From NCBI GenBank assembly GCA_026988095.1, contig JALSLX010000118.1, forward strand, positions 1-41,829: DNA of 41,829 nucleotides, written 5' to 3'. Origin of the DNA: Thiotrichaceae bacterium. Lineage in GTDB: Bacteria > Pseudomonadota > Gammaproteobacteria > Thiotrichales > Thiotrichaceae. The notes beneath the pieces were generated by a model that saw only the letters and a list, made by a program, of their open reading frames with translations, was not told where the DNA came from and did no database searches. Positions 1 through 8,607 of this stretch are shown here, one piece after another. The stretch's first letter is position 1, and the number at the start of each line of letters is the position of its first letter. The translations under genes were made by a program, and so were the position numbers.

Positions 1-61
1 GTTCTGTTTTAATGCCTTTTGCTATATCTTTTGCAAAGACTTCTAGTTTTGCTTTGTTCAT
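1..61 (-). CDS. IS256-family (mutator-type) transposase, N-terminal fragment cut by the window edge
   Basis: Only the first 20 codons are visible, starting at an ATG whose A is at 61. They encode MNKAKLEVFAKDIAKGIKTE, which resembles the conserved start (KLEAFAKEAAKGIKTE-like) that I recall from IS256-type DDE transposases. No catalytic residues fall inside the window, so whether the gene is intact cannot be judged. The candidate terminal repeat immediately upstream (about 97-125) supports the assignment. Identification rests on a short match from memory and is tentative. Confidence 0.5.
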   Translation of the reverse strand, partial: MNKAKLEVFAKDIAKGIKTE

Positions 62-125
62 AATTTACCTATCCTTATCCTGTTGGATTAATGATAGGCA
101 ATTACACAGATTTTGTTACAGTCTC
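1..125 (-). mobile_element. Right end of an IS256-like insertion sequence (partial)
   Basis: The left edge of the window carries the start of a transposase-like reading frame on the minus strand and, outside it, a candidate terminal inverted repeat. Read on the minus strand from 125 it begins GAGACTGTAACAAAATCTGT and continues GTAATT, which resembles the CTGTGTAA-containing ends of IS256-family elements. The probable outer boundary is 125, just beyond the end of the asparaginase-like gene. The other end and any target duplication lie outside the window, so the boundary and family are inferred from the short visible part. Confidence 0.5.
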
Positions 126-151
126 TATAGACTCTCTCTTTTTTAGATTAT

Positions 152-640
152 TTATATGAGGGCTTCAAAGATGCCTTGCTCTCTATTCTTTCTCACCGCA
201 TTCCAATTAAAAACTTTTCCATTCATGGCAACATAAACACCCTGTGGTAAACACTGTACTGCTCCTAAAGCAAAACCCATATTAAAGGTTGCATCTGAAT
301 GTTTAAAAACAAAGGGGATCATTGCGCCAAGCAATACTATTGTCTTTTCAAGTTTTACTTCAGCCAAGACTGAAGCGGTTTTAACGATGGTGTCTGTGCC
401 ATGCGTAATCAATATTTTATCTTGCGATGTGTTTTTGCAAGCCTTTAATATAGTTTGTCGATTTTCATCTGTCATCTCTAGACTATCTAGCAACATCACT
501 TGCTCTAGCTCAATATCCGCACGATTTCGTCCTAACGCTAGTAATTCTGGCATATGCGTTTCGGTAAAATCTAACTCGCCGTTAGATTCATTGTAGTGCT
601 TGTCTATTGTTCCGCCTGTTAGCATTAATTTTATACTCAT
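152..640 (-). CDS. Small single-domain asparaginase-like protein
   Basis: This 162-residue protein matches only the N-terminal domain of type I/II L-asparaginases, which are usually about 330 residues. The nucleophile-region motif TGGTIDK (residues 8-14) and the second-threonine motif THGTDT (about 79-84) are both present, followed by the family's LGAM-P segment. The C-terminal domain, which completes the dimer in classical asparaginases, is absent. Compact versions of this size are known as a separate group, so it is not obviously truncated. It is the last gene of the ABC transporter run, 17 bp after the ATPase gene, and may act on amides or peptides taken up by that transporter (inference). 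An IS-like end lies just downstream of its stop. Confidence 0.72.
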   Translation of the reverse strand: MSIKLMLTGGTIDKHYNESNGELDFTETHMPELLALGRNRADIELEQVMLLDSLEMTDENRQTILKACKNTSQDKILITHGTDTIVKTASVLAEVKLEKTIVLLGAMIPFVFKHSDATFNMGFALGAVQCLPQGVYVAMNGKVFNWNAVRKNREQGIFEALI

Positions 641-657
641 ACTTGTTTCTACTCACT

Positions 658-2331
658 TTAACTCACTTTCAAACGAGGGACAGCCTCTAATAGTTTTTGT
701 GTGTACTCCTGTTGTGGATTCCCGCAAACATCCGCTGTTAATCCCTGCTCTACAATTTTTCCTGCTTTCATCACGACAGTCTCATCGCTTAAATACTCAA
801 CCACGCCGATATTGTGTGTGATGAAAAGCAAGGTTAGATCACGTTGTTGTCGTATCTCTAATAACAGCTGTAGAATTTCTGCTTGCACTGAAACATCAAG
901 CGCACTGGTGATTTCATCACAAACAATAAACTCAGGGTCAACCACCAAGGCGCGCGCTAAACCAATTCTCTGCCTTTGACCACCTGAAAATTCATGTGGA
1001 TAACGCCATAAATGATCTCGGTCAAGTTGCATAATCTCTAGCACTTTTGCGGCACGTTCAATACGATCTTCTTTATTTTCACCAATACCATGAACACTCA
1101 TTGGCTCGGTCAATGTAGTTACAATTTGTAGGCGAGGATTCAAAGAGGATTGCGGGTCTTGAAAAGCAATTTGTATGCGCGGGCGAATCGGGCGTAGCTG
1201 TTTTGGTGTTAAACCAACCAGCTCTTGTCCTGCTAATTTAATACTGCCTTCTGTGGCAGCCTCTAATTGCACAATGGCACGACCTAATGTGGTTTTCCCA
1301 CAGCCTGATTCACCCACCAATGCCATGATTTTGCCTTTATGGATACGCAAGTCAACATCATCCACTGCGCGTACATGATCGGTTATTCTGCGAAACAGAC
1401 CCGTTTTAATCGGGAACCACACTTTTAAGTTATCCACCGTAATCAATGCATCGTGGTCCGTTTCTAACTTTTCAGCACGTTTAAAATGGCTGGGGCGTTC
1501 AAGGTTTTCTGGCACTGCCGCCAATAGCTTTTTTGTATAGGGGTGTTTGGGGTTTCTCAACAATGTTTTCACATCGCCCTGCTCCACGATCTTGCCCTTT
1601 TGCATAACGCCAACTTGATGCGCCATTTGAGCAACCACACCCAAATCGTGAGTAATAAATAAGATACTCATGCCTGTGGTTTTTTGCAGATCTTTCATCA
1701 ATGAGAGTATTTCTGCCTGAACGGTTACATCCAGCGCAGTTGTTGGCTCATCAGCAATTAATAAATCTGGCTTACAAGCAAGCGCCATCGCAATCATCAC
1801 GCGCTGGCGTTGCCCGCCTGATAACTGATGCGGAAAATCATCAAAACGACCTTCTGCATTCTTGATCTGTACCTGCTTCATCGCTTTAATAGTTTGATCT
1901 TTTGCGTCTTGGTCAGATAGCCCTGTATTATGTAATTGAAGTGCTTCTACAATCTGCTCGCCAATACTAAACACTGGATTTAAAGAAGTCATTGGCTCTT
2001 GGAAGATCATTGCGATGCGTGAACCACGAATTTTTCTTAGCTCATCGTCTTCAAGTTTTAATGTATCAACTTGTGCATGGCTTTCATCAGCTTTACGCCA
2101 ATCAAAAAGTATTTCGCCCGCTGGATTGGAGCTAATGCCTGCAGGTAACAATTGAATAATTGAAAGCGCACAGACAGATTTTCCACTGCCAGACTCACCA
2201 ACCAAACAATAGGTTTCACCTTTTTTAATATCAAAACTAACATCATTAACGGCTTTGATAATTTCTTTTTTGCCAACCTGCAAATGTGTTTGCAGGTTTT
2301 TTATACTAAGCAATGGAGAGGTTAAGTTCAT
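658..2331 (-). CDS. Peptide-type ABC transporter, fused double ATPase (YejF/DppDF-like)
   Basis: This 557-residue cytoplasmic protein contains two complete nucleotide-binding domains in tandem, equivalent to a fusion of OppD and OppF. Domain 1 (about 8-265) has Walker A GESGSGKS, signature LSGGQRQR and Walker B LLIADEP. Domain 2 (about 300-550) has Walker A GESGCGKT, signature FSGGQRQR and a Walker B variant FIVCDEI, with Ile where Pro is usual after the glutamate. [11 protein letters not shown] after domain 1 is the C-terminal motif of the oligopeptide ATPase group. The fused form resembles YejF of the YejABEF system. Its stop-start spacing to the upstream permease gene is 6 bp. Substrate is inferred from family only. 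Confidence 0.9.
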   Translation of the reverse strand: MNLTSPLLSIKNLQTHLQVGKKEIIKAVNDVSFDIKKGETYCLVGESGSGKSVCALSIIQLLPAGISSNPAGEILFDWRKADESHAQVDTLKLEDDELRKIRGSRIAMIFQEPMTSLNPVFSIGEQIVEALQLHNTGLSDQDAKDQTIKAMKQVQIKNAEGRFDDFPHQLSGGQRQRVMIAMALACKPDLLIADEPTTALDVTVQAEILSLMKDLQKTTGMSILFITHDLGVVAQMAHQVGVMQKGKIVEQGDVKTLLRNPKHPYTKKLLAAVPENLERPSHFKRAEKLETDHDALITVDNLKVWFPIKTGLFRRITDHVRAVDDVDLRIHKGKIMALVGESGCGKTTLGRAIVQLEAATEGSIKLAGQELVGLTPKQLRPIRPRIQIAFQDPQSSLNPRLQIVTTLTEPMSVHGIGENKEDRIERAAKVLEIMQLDRDHLWRYPHEFSGGQRQRIGLARALVVDPEFIVCDEITSALDVSVQAEILQLLLEIRQQRDLTLLFITHNIGVVEYLSDETVVMKAGKIVEQGLTADVCGNPQQEYTQKLLEAVPRLKVS

Positions 2332-2337
2332 CTACAA

Positions 2338-3513
2338 CTAATCCTCACGCTTAGTAACAGTTGGGTCAATCGCATCGCGCAACGCCTCACCCATGAGGTT
2401 GTAGGCAAACACGGTGAGAAAAATCGCACCACCTGGGAATGCTGCCATCCACCAATTAAATACCGATGATTTAACGGCCTGATTAAGCATCTGCCCCCAT
2501 GAAGGCTCATCAACCAAACCCAATCCTAAAAAACTCAAGGTCGCAACCGCAAGGATTGCCGATGCTACGCCAAAACTGGCAGCAACCAATAACGGCGCAA
2601 TTCCATTGGGTAACATATGTTTAAAAAGAATTGAACGTAAAGGCAAACCACTGGCAATTGCCGCTTGAACATAATCTTGCTTACGCAGTTTTAAAAACTC
2701 AGCACGAATATATCGCGCATAGCCTGACCACCCCGTCACGCCAATGATAATCATCATGATATATATGCTACGGCCAAAGAAGGCAACAAAGGTCAGTAAC
2801 AAAAAGAGCACAGGAATGGCTTCAAATATCTCAACCAAACGCATCCCCAACATATCAACCTTGCCTGAAAAGTAGCCCATTTGTCCGCCGATAATAATAC
2901 CGAGAAACATGGCAATGCCGGTTGCTATAAAACCAATCGACATGGCGATACGTGAAGCGTGAATCATTCGGCTTGCTACATCAGCGCCGTTTTCATCCGT
3001 GCCCATAATATGGTTGCGCTTGATGTCTGACAGCGGTGCTTCTAAACCTGTATCGCCATAATCACGTAGATAATCTTTTGCAGAATATGGAATGGGCGGT
3101 AGCACCATCCAATCGTATTCACTGGCTGTCTCACGGTATTGCTCATAAACAATGAGTTTAGGGGGCGAAACAAAGGCCTTCCCGGCAAAACCCGCTAGCA
3201 TAACCAGTGTTGCAAAAATCCATAACTTGGTTGAAAAAGTTAGGCGTAATTTCCAGAGCACAAGTAAAACCAGAAATGCACTCATCACCAAGACATCTTC
3301 TGCGCTAATATATCGAAGAATTGGGAAGATAATGTCCCCATTTTTACTCGCAATCAACGGCATACTATTTGCCAATATCGGGGCAAACGCGGCTACAAAT
3401 GATAGGATGATCACCCATGCCAAACCTAGCCTTGCACCCCAGCCCGAAAAGGCCGAACGCAAAATGCGCCTACCGTAAGATTGATTAATCCGTGTCTGGC
3501 TCATATCAGTCAT
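2338..3513 (-). CDS. Peptide-type ABC transporter permease (YejE/OppC-like)
   Basis: Inner-membrane permease of the DppC/OppC family. The C-terminal half has the standard BPD_transp_1 domain with the cytoplasmic-loop motif (AAIASGLPLRSILFKHMLPN) and the OppC-type ending EALRDAIDPT. The N-terminal part is longer than usual: between the first helix and the core there are two extra hydrophobic segments (about residues 75-120) and a periplasmic-looking stretch. I chose ATG 3513 because GAGGG lies about 6 bases upstream. It overlaps the preceding permease gene by 8 bases, which implies translational coupling. A second ATG at 3504 is possible. Confidence 0.88.
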   Translation of the reverse strand: MTDMSQTRINQSYGRRILRSAFSGWGARLGLAWVIILSFVAAFAPILANSMPLIASKNGDIIFPILRYISAEDVLVMSAFLVLLVLWKLRLTFSTKLWIFATLVMLAGFAGKAFVSPPKLIVYEQYRETASEYDWMVLPPIPYSAKDYLRDYGDTGLEAPLSDIKRNHIMGTDENGADVASRMIHASRIAMSIGFIATGIAMFLGIIIGGQMGYFSGKVDMLGMRLVEIFEAIPVLFLLLTFVAFFGRSIYIMMIIIGVTGWSGYARYIRAEFLKLRKQDYVQAAIASGLPLRSILFKHMLPNGIAPLLVAASFGVASAILAVATLSFLGLGLVDEPSWGQMLNQAVKSSVFNWWMAAFPGGAIFLTVFAYNLMGEALRDAIDPTVTKRED

Positions 3514-4882
3514 ATTGAACCCTCGGGTCAACCAATGTATAGAGAAAATCTGAAATCAGATAACCAATCAGTGATAGTATTCCGCCAATCATAGTGATCG
3601 ATAAAATCAACTCTCTGTCACGTGATTGCACTGCCTCAATCACTAATTTCCCCATGCCTTCGATGCTAAAGATGGACTCGATAATAACCGAGCCAGCTAA
3701 TAGCCCCGGCAAGATACCTGAAAAAATTGTGATCAACGGCAGTAAACTATTACGGAAAACGTGTTTCCATAATACATCGTTTTCAGCCACACCTTTTGCA
3801 CGTGCAGTGCGTGCATAATCTGCATTTAAGTTTTCTAAGATCGAGGTTCGGGTGATTTTTGCCAAGCCTGCAAAACTGCCGTAAGACAGCGCAACAATTG
3901 GTAAGATCAAATGCCAAATTTTATCAAATAAGAAACCACGTACAAACTCACCTGATTGAAACTGCATAGCGATTAATAAACCGATACCTATGCCTGCCAT
4001 GCTTAAGCCCCCAACACGAAAGAAACTAAACTTCGTCCAAGCAAACAAACCTAAAGTGACCGCGCCTAACAATGGCAACATTATCCAATTTAATAATAGC
4101 GTTTCAGGGTGTGAATTCGCCATCCATGCACCCAGTGCAGCGCCAATTAACGCTGATACAATCACGCGTAATTTCACATTGCACCATTGACCAAAGATAA
4201 CCGCGCCAACCGCGCCCAACATCATAAACACAAAGACTTTGGCAACATCAAACAGCGATGACCAATGCGGTAAAAAGGGCATATTATAGGCTTCTCGACT
4301 GGATAAACCCGAGGTCGGAAACCAGTGCCAATGCTGTACGCTGGCAAAAAAACCAATCATCAAAACACCAGCCAACATACTAGGTATTGACCAAAGTGCC
4401 AGCATAATAATATTGGTGGAAACATCAAAACGCCCCCCTCGATCAGTCGCCGCATTCATGCCAATAATGATGGCGAGAATATAAATAAGCGGAATGGTAA
4501 TAACATTGAGTAATAAAGTAATCGGCAAACGCTCGCCAATTAGATCGCTTACCGAGCGTCCATAATTAAAGCTTTCGCCTAAGTCCGAGCCTTTTAGCAA
4601 TGAAAAGCCATCGATATTACGCTCTTTATCAAAAGTAAAACCGATGGGGGAAATATTATTGAGCCACCGTAGATATTGCACAGGCATCGGGTCATCAAGC
4701 CCGTAGCGTTTATTGTAATAATCAATCATCGCCTTTTTTTCGGCGGGTTTCATATTACCTTCTACTAAGCCTTCGGCGCTGATGCCACCTGGTGCGCTTG
4801 CCATTACAGCAAATACGACCATGGTGATTCCCAACAATGTGGGAATCATGAGGAGAATACGGCGTATTAAATACGTCAACAT
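3506..4882 (-). CDS. Peptide-type ABC transporter permease (YejB/OppB-like) with a membrane insertion
   Basis: Inner-membrane permease of 458 residues, about 100 longer than OppB or YejB. The start MLTYLIRRILLMIPTLLGIT is the classic OppB N-terminus. The core loop motif is in the C-terminal third (YARTARAKGVAENDVLWKHV). The extra length is a hydrophobic block of roughly residues 205-310, with three or four additional membrane segments between the usual helices. Its start is 3 bp after the scpB stop, so it is probably co-transcribed with scpB. No substrate-binding protein gene accompanies the cluster; the closest candidate in the window is at 20961-22838. Confidence 0.88.
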   Translation of the reverse strand: MLTYLIRRILLMIPTLLGITMVVFAVMASAPGGISAEGLVEGNMKPAEKKAMIDYYNKRYGLDDPMPVQYLRWLNNISPIGFTFDKERNIDGFSLLKGSDLGESFNYGRSVSDLIGERLPITLLLNVITIPLIYILAIIIGMNAATDRGGRFDVSTNIIMLALWSIPSMLAGVLMIGFFASVQHWHWFPTSGLSSREAYNMPFLPHWSSLFDVAKVFVFMMLGAVGAVIFGQWCNVKLRVIVSALIGAALGAWMANSHPETLLLNWIMLPLLGAVTLGLFAWTKFSFFRVGGLSMAGIGIGLLIAMQFQSGEFVRGFLFDKIWHLILPIVALSYGSFAGLAKITRTSILENLNADYARTARAKGVAENDVLWKHVFRNSLLPLITIFSGILPGLLAGSVIIESIFSIEGMGKLVIEAVQSRDRELILSITMIGGILSLIGYLISDFLYTLVDPRVQYD

Positions 4883-4885
4883 ACG

Positions 4886-5584
4886 TTAATTTTGTCCTTC
4901 TTGTTTTTCTTGTTGATGTTGCTTTTCTGAATAATTTTGATCAGATAAATCAAGTTCATTTTCAATGGATAATGTTTCTTTTTCTGCAGACAGGTCTTCT
5001 TTAAATTCTTCTATTCCTTCTTCTCTCATTTTCAATTCAAGCTCTGGGTATAATTTATCAATATCTTGAATTTCGCTCAAACTTGGCATTTCATCCAATG
5101 ATTTAAGGTTAAAGTAATCTAAAAACTGACGAGTTGTACCAAGCAATGCTGGGCGACCTGGAACTTCTTTATGCCCTACAATACGAATCCAATCACGCTC
5201 TTGTAAGGTTTTGATGATGTTTGAGCTAACTGCCACACCGCGTACATCCTCTATTTCTGCACGAGTGATCGGTTGACGATAAATGATGAGCGCTAATGTT
5301 TCTAAAAGCGCGCGTGAATATTTTGCTGGCTTTTCATCCCAATGCTGGGTGACCCATTTTTTGTATTCTTTCTTGGTTTGAAAACGAAAGCCGCTGGATG
5401 TTTCAACTAACTCAAACCCATGATTATCAAATGACTCCTGAAGCTGGCTCAAGGAAGATTTAACGTCGTTTCGGTTAACAAGGTCTTCTGGCTCGAAAAA
5501 GCCTAGTAGCTTTTCTACCGACAATGGTTTTTCCGCGCTTATGAGAATAGCTTCGAGTATTTTTTTTAATTTATCGGTTTGCAT
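4886..5584 (-). CDS. scpB: Segregation and condensation protein B
   Basis: ScpB is the winged-helix kleisin-interacting subunit of the SMC-ScpAB condensin complex, which compacts and segregates the nucleoid. The protein is 232 residues, with the characteristic segments ILEAILISAEKPLS near the start, ALLETLALIIYRQPITRAEIE (about 90-110), RDWI and GHKEVPGRPALLGTT. The last 50 or so residues are an acidic, Glu/Gln-rich tail of low complexity. scpA lies upstream on the same strand, separated by an unusually large 257-bp gap that holds a palindromic repeat. In many gammaproteobacteria rluB follows scpB; here an ABC permease does. Confidence 0.93.
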   Translation of the reverse strand: MQTDKLKKILEAILISAEKPLSVEKLLGFFEPEDLVNRNDVKSSLSQLQESFDNHGFELVETSSGFRFQTKKEYKKWVTQHWDEKPAKYSRALLETLALIIYRQPITRAEIEDVRGVAVSSNIIKTLQERDWIRIVGHKEVPGRPALLGTTRQFLDYFNLKSLDEMPSLSEIQDIDKLYPELELKMREEGIEEFKEDLSAEKETLSIENELDLSDQNYSEKQHQQEKQEGQN

Positions 5585-5641
5585 TCCGTATTTTAGTATC
5601 CAATTGCAGTTTTTAAGTCCTTAAAAACACTTTTTATTTGA

Positions 5642-5784
5642 CCACCCCCCCTGTTTTTTGCTTTTTTGTACGCCCTAGGCGTTAAAAAGTATATCGTTAC
5701 ACCTTCCGAAGGAAGTGTCGATGCTGGTTGAAGCATCGAAAATACTATTTTTACGTACAAAACAGCGAAAAACAGGGGGGGTGG
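5642..5784. repeat. Palindromic element copy 1 (143 bp), between scpA and scpB
   Basis: The two 31-base ends (5642-5672 and 5754-5784) are inverted repeats with two mismatches. The arm starts CCACCCCCCCTGTTTTTTGC and ends TTGTACG. The 81-base centre contains further small dyads: TCGATGCT/AGCATCGA at 5718-5725 and 5732-5739 around a six-base loop, ACACCTTCC/GGAAGTGT at 5699-5718 with one bulged base, and CGCC/GGCG at 5671-5681. The element lies inside the scp transcription unit, 57 bp after the scpA stop and 57 bp before the scpB start. Related copies are at 14562, 19321, 25005 and 30486. No clear target-site duplication is visible. I do not recognise the family. Confidence 0.9.
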
Positions 5785-5841
5785 ATACATTTATTTATCT
5801 AAAAAACCTCTCCCAGCAGAGAACCGTAAAAATCATGTATA

Positions 5842-6678
5842 TTATTCTTCCACACTTGCCACCGGCTTTAGGTAAATCGGTGCAAAGGCCTCTGCTTGCA
5901 CCATATCAATCACTTTTAATTTTAGCAACTCAAGCACCGCCATTAAAGTCACCACAACGCCTAAGCGTCCTTCTTTTAAGGTGAATAAGCTTTGAAACTC
6001 TACAAACTCATCGCCATTTAGCTTTGATAATACATGAGTCATTCGTTCACGGATGGAAATTTCTTCGCGTTCAATCTCATGATGCTTTTGCATATCGACA
6101 CGGTTGAGAATATCTTGAAATGCCAATAATAACTCTTTCATATCAACTTCGGGTTCGGGCTTTTCTTTATCATCTCGAATGACCTCAACATCCACATCAA
6201 AATTATCACGTCCTTTGCGTGGAAGCTCATCAATATCAGTCGCCGCTTGTTTGAATCGCTCGTACTCTTGTAAACGCCTTACTAATTCAGCACGCGGGTC
6301 GTCTTCATCTTCTACCTCTTCATGGCGCGGTAATAACATACGTGATTTGATTTCTGCCAGCATGGCTGCCATCACTAGGTATTCTGCGGCCAAATCAAGA
6401 TTAACCGTGCGCATCAACTCGACATATTCCATATATTGTCGTGTGATTTCATAAATGGGTATATCGAGAATATCTAAATTTTGACGACGTATTAAGTAAA
6501 GCAATAAATCTAACGGGCCTTCAAAGGTTTCAAGAAAAACCTCCAAAGCATCGGGCGGAATATAAAGATCTTCAGGCGGGGAAGAAATCTCCTCTCCCTG
6601 CACAATGGCGAATGGAAGCTCACCTTGGCTGTGTGCCGAGTAGTGTAATTCGCCTTGCTTGTCTTTATCTGATTTCAT
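5842..6678 (-). CDS. scpA: Segregation and condensation protein A (kleisin)
   Basis: ScpA bridges the SMC heads and binds ScpB in the bacterial condensin complex. The 278-residue protein has the diagnostic kleisin start FEGPLDLLLYLIRRQ (about 53-67), then LDILDIPIYEITRQYMEYV, then EYLVMAAMLAEIKSRMLLP. The C-terminal winged-helix part (VTLMAVLELLKLKVI) contacts the SMC head. About 45 residues precede the kleisin motif, a modest N-terminal extension. The gene begins 10 bp after trpS ends, so trpS and scpA are probably co-transcribed. Downstream lies palindromic element copy 1. Confidence 0.94.
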   Translation of the reverse strand: MKSDKDKQGELHYSAHSQGELPFAIVQGEEISSPPEDLYIPPDALEVFLETFEGPLDLLLYLIRRQNLDILDIPIYEITRQYMEYVELMRTVNLDLAAEYLVMAAMLAEIKSRMLLPRHEEVEDEDDPRAELVRRLQEYERFKQAATDIDELPRKGRDNFDVDVEVIRDDKEKPEPEVDMKELLLAFQDILNRVDMQKHHEIEREEISIRERMTHVLSKLNGDEFVEFQSLFTLKEGRLGVVVTLMAVLELLKLKVIDMVQAEAFAPIYLKPVASVEE

Positions 6679-6688
6679 AAATGACTGG

Positions 6689-7900
6689 CTATACGAACCT
6701 CATTGCTTCCACTACGTCGTCCAAGGTTTCTCTCGCAACCTCTCGTGCCGCCTCACTACCTTCATCAATAATTGCTCTTACTGCTGAGCGATCATTTTCA
6801 AACTCTTTGGCGCGCTCACGAATTGGCTCCATTTCAGCTTGAACAGCATCAATCAATGGCTTTTTACAATCAAGACAACCAAAGGATGCAGCACGACAAC
6901 CTTCGTTTACCCACATTAACGTTTTATCATCAGAATAAACTTTGTGTAAATCAAAAACGGGGCATTTTTCAGGATCACCAGCATCGGTTAAACGTGCACG
7001 CGCTGGATCGGTTGGCATTTTACGAATCTTTGTATCAAGCACATCGGGATTTTCACGCAAAGCTATTGTATTGCCGTAAGATTTAGACATTTTTTGTCCA
7101 TCTAGCCCTGGCATTTTTGACGCTTTGGTAAGTTTGGCCTCTGGCTCTGGTAAGATAATTTTACCCATGCCTTCAAGATAACCAAATAGACGTTCACGAT
7201 CACCGACAGAAATATTTTGCTGAGATTCTAATAGTGCTTGACCAACTTCAAGCGCCTCATCATCACCCTGTTCTTGATAGCGCTTTCTTAAATTCCGATA
7301 CAACTTGGAATCTTTTTTGCTCATTTTCTTAATGGCTTCTTCAGCACGCTTTTCAAAATCAGCTTCACGACCATAGATATGATTAAAACGACGTGCTACT
7401 TCACGCGTCAATTCGATATGCGCAACCTGATCTTCACCCACTGGTACCATATCGGCTTTGTAAAGCAAAATATCAGCAGATTGCAATAGGGGATAACCCA
7501 AGAATCCGTAGGTGGCTAAATCTTTTTCCCGTAATTTTTCTTGCTGATCCTTATAAGTTGGCACGCGCTCTAGCCAACTAAGAGGTGTAATCATCGACAA
7601 TAACAAGTGCAACTCAGCATGCTCTGGTACTTGCGATTGTAAAAAGATGGTAGCAGAGCTAGGGGCTATTCCTGCTGCCAACCAATCAATGACCATATCT
7701 TCTACATGCGTAGGTGTTCCGCTTGGATCATCATAATGTGTTGTTAACGCATGCCAATCTGCTACGAAAAAGAAACACTCGTAGTTTAATTGCATTTCTA
7801 CCCAGTTTTTTAGTACACCGTGGTAATGACCTAGGTGGAGTTTTCCTGTAGGGCGCATGCCTGAAACGACACGTTGATTTTGGGGGATATTTGTTGCCAT
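6689..7900 (-). CDS. trpS: Tryptophanyl-tRNA synthetase
   Basis: Class I aminoacyl-tRNA synthetase that charges tRNA-Trp. The HIGH-type motif is HLGH (about residues 22-25) after SGMRPTGK, and the KMSKS loop is present in full within GQKMSKSYGN. Typical late segments such as GCLDCKKPL are also present. At 403 residues it is longer than the E. coli enzyme (334). The excess is a charged insertion just before the KMSKS loop (roughly residues 170-245), an arrangement I also recall from the longer Pseudomonas-type enzymes. The context, site-2 protease upstream and scpA downstream, is conserved in many gammaproteobacteria. Confidence 0.96.
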   Translation of the reverse strand: MATNIPQNQRVVSGMRPTGKLHLGHYHGVLKNWVEMQLNYECFFFVADWHALTTHYDDPSGTPTHVEDMVIDWLAAGIAPSSATIFLQSQVPEHAELHLLLSMITPLSWLERVPTYKDQQEKLREKDLATYGFLGYPLLQSADILLYKADMVPVGEDQVAHIELTREVARRFNHIYGREADFEKRAEEAIKKMSKKDSKLYRNLRKRYQEQGDDEALEVGQALLESQQNISVGDRERLFGYLEGMGKIILPEPEAKLTKASKMPGLDGQKMSKSYGNTIALRENPDVLDTKIRKMPTDPARARLTDAGDPEKCPVFDLHKVYSDDKTLMWVNEGCRAASFGCLDCKKPLIDAVQAEMEPIRERAKEFENDRSAVRAIIDEGSEAAREVARETLDDVVEAMRFV

Positions 7901-7923
7901 AGCTTATTAAAAATTAAACCTAT

Positions 7924-8568
7924 TTATAAAAATAAAGAATTTATTGTGCGTAAAAAGAAACCGATGATCGGGTTCATAATGCTACCTAACACACCAAAAT
8001 AAAGTAAACCCATAACGATAAAAAAGCCATACGGTTCTATTTTATCAAGAATAGCAGAAACTGATGGCGGGACGAAACCAGCCAACACTTTACTGCCATC
8101 CAGTGGAGGGATTGGGAATAAATTAAACACAAATAATACCAAGTTAATAGTAATACCTGCGCTTGCCATTGCGACTAAGCCTTTCGCTATATTTGCGTCA
8201 GGTACCATTGTTGCTAGTTTAAGAAATATCACCCACAGTATTGCCATGACTACATTCGCCAGTGGTCCAGCAACTGCCACTATAGCCATATCCCTGCGAG
8301 GCTGTCTAAGGTTACGTGTATTAACAGGCACGGGTTTTGCCCAACCAAATGCAAAGCCAGAAAGTAATAGCATTGCAATCGGTACAACAATAGTTCCAAT
8401 CGGGTCAATATGCTTTATAGGATTTAGTGTTAGTCGCCCCAACATTTTGGCGGTTCCATCGCCCAGCTTATTTGCTACCCAGCCATGCGCGACTTCGTGT
8501 ACAGTAATTGCGAATATCACAGGAATCGCCCAAACAGCGATAGTGTATATTATTTTTTCTATGTCCAT
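7924..8568 (-). CDS. Site-2-type zinc metalloprotease (M50 family)
   Basis: Polytopic inner-membrane protease-like protein of 214 residues. The zinc-binding HEVAHG motif is at about residues 24-29 in the first membrane segment. The second conserved element, NLFPIPPLDG, is at about 148-157 and supplies the aspartate ligand. AGPLANVVMA is also typical. There is no PDZ domain, so it belongs to the short M50B group next to trpS rather than the RseP group. The substrate is unknown. It lies 23 bp upstream of trpS in the same direction. Confidence 0.88.
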   Translation of the reverse strand: MDIEKIIYTIAVWAIPVIFAITVHEVAHGWVANKLGDGTAKMLGRLTLNPIKHIDPIGTIVVPIAMLLLSGFAFGWAKPVPVNTRNLRQPRRDMAIVAVAGPLANVVMAILWVIFLKLATMVPDANIAKGLVAMASAGITINLVLFVFNLFPIPPLDGSKVLAGFVPPSVSAILDKIEPYGFFIVMGLLYFGVLGSIMNPIIGFFLRTINSLFL

Positions 8569-8607
8569 TTTATTCTTATCGTTTCCTAATTTAGGTCGTT
8601 TCTATTT

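Noticed and set aside
5593-5984. Small reading frames across the palindromic element at 5642-5784
   Set aside because: They are created by the repeat itself, have no ribosome-binding site, and read the palindrome on both strands.
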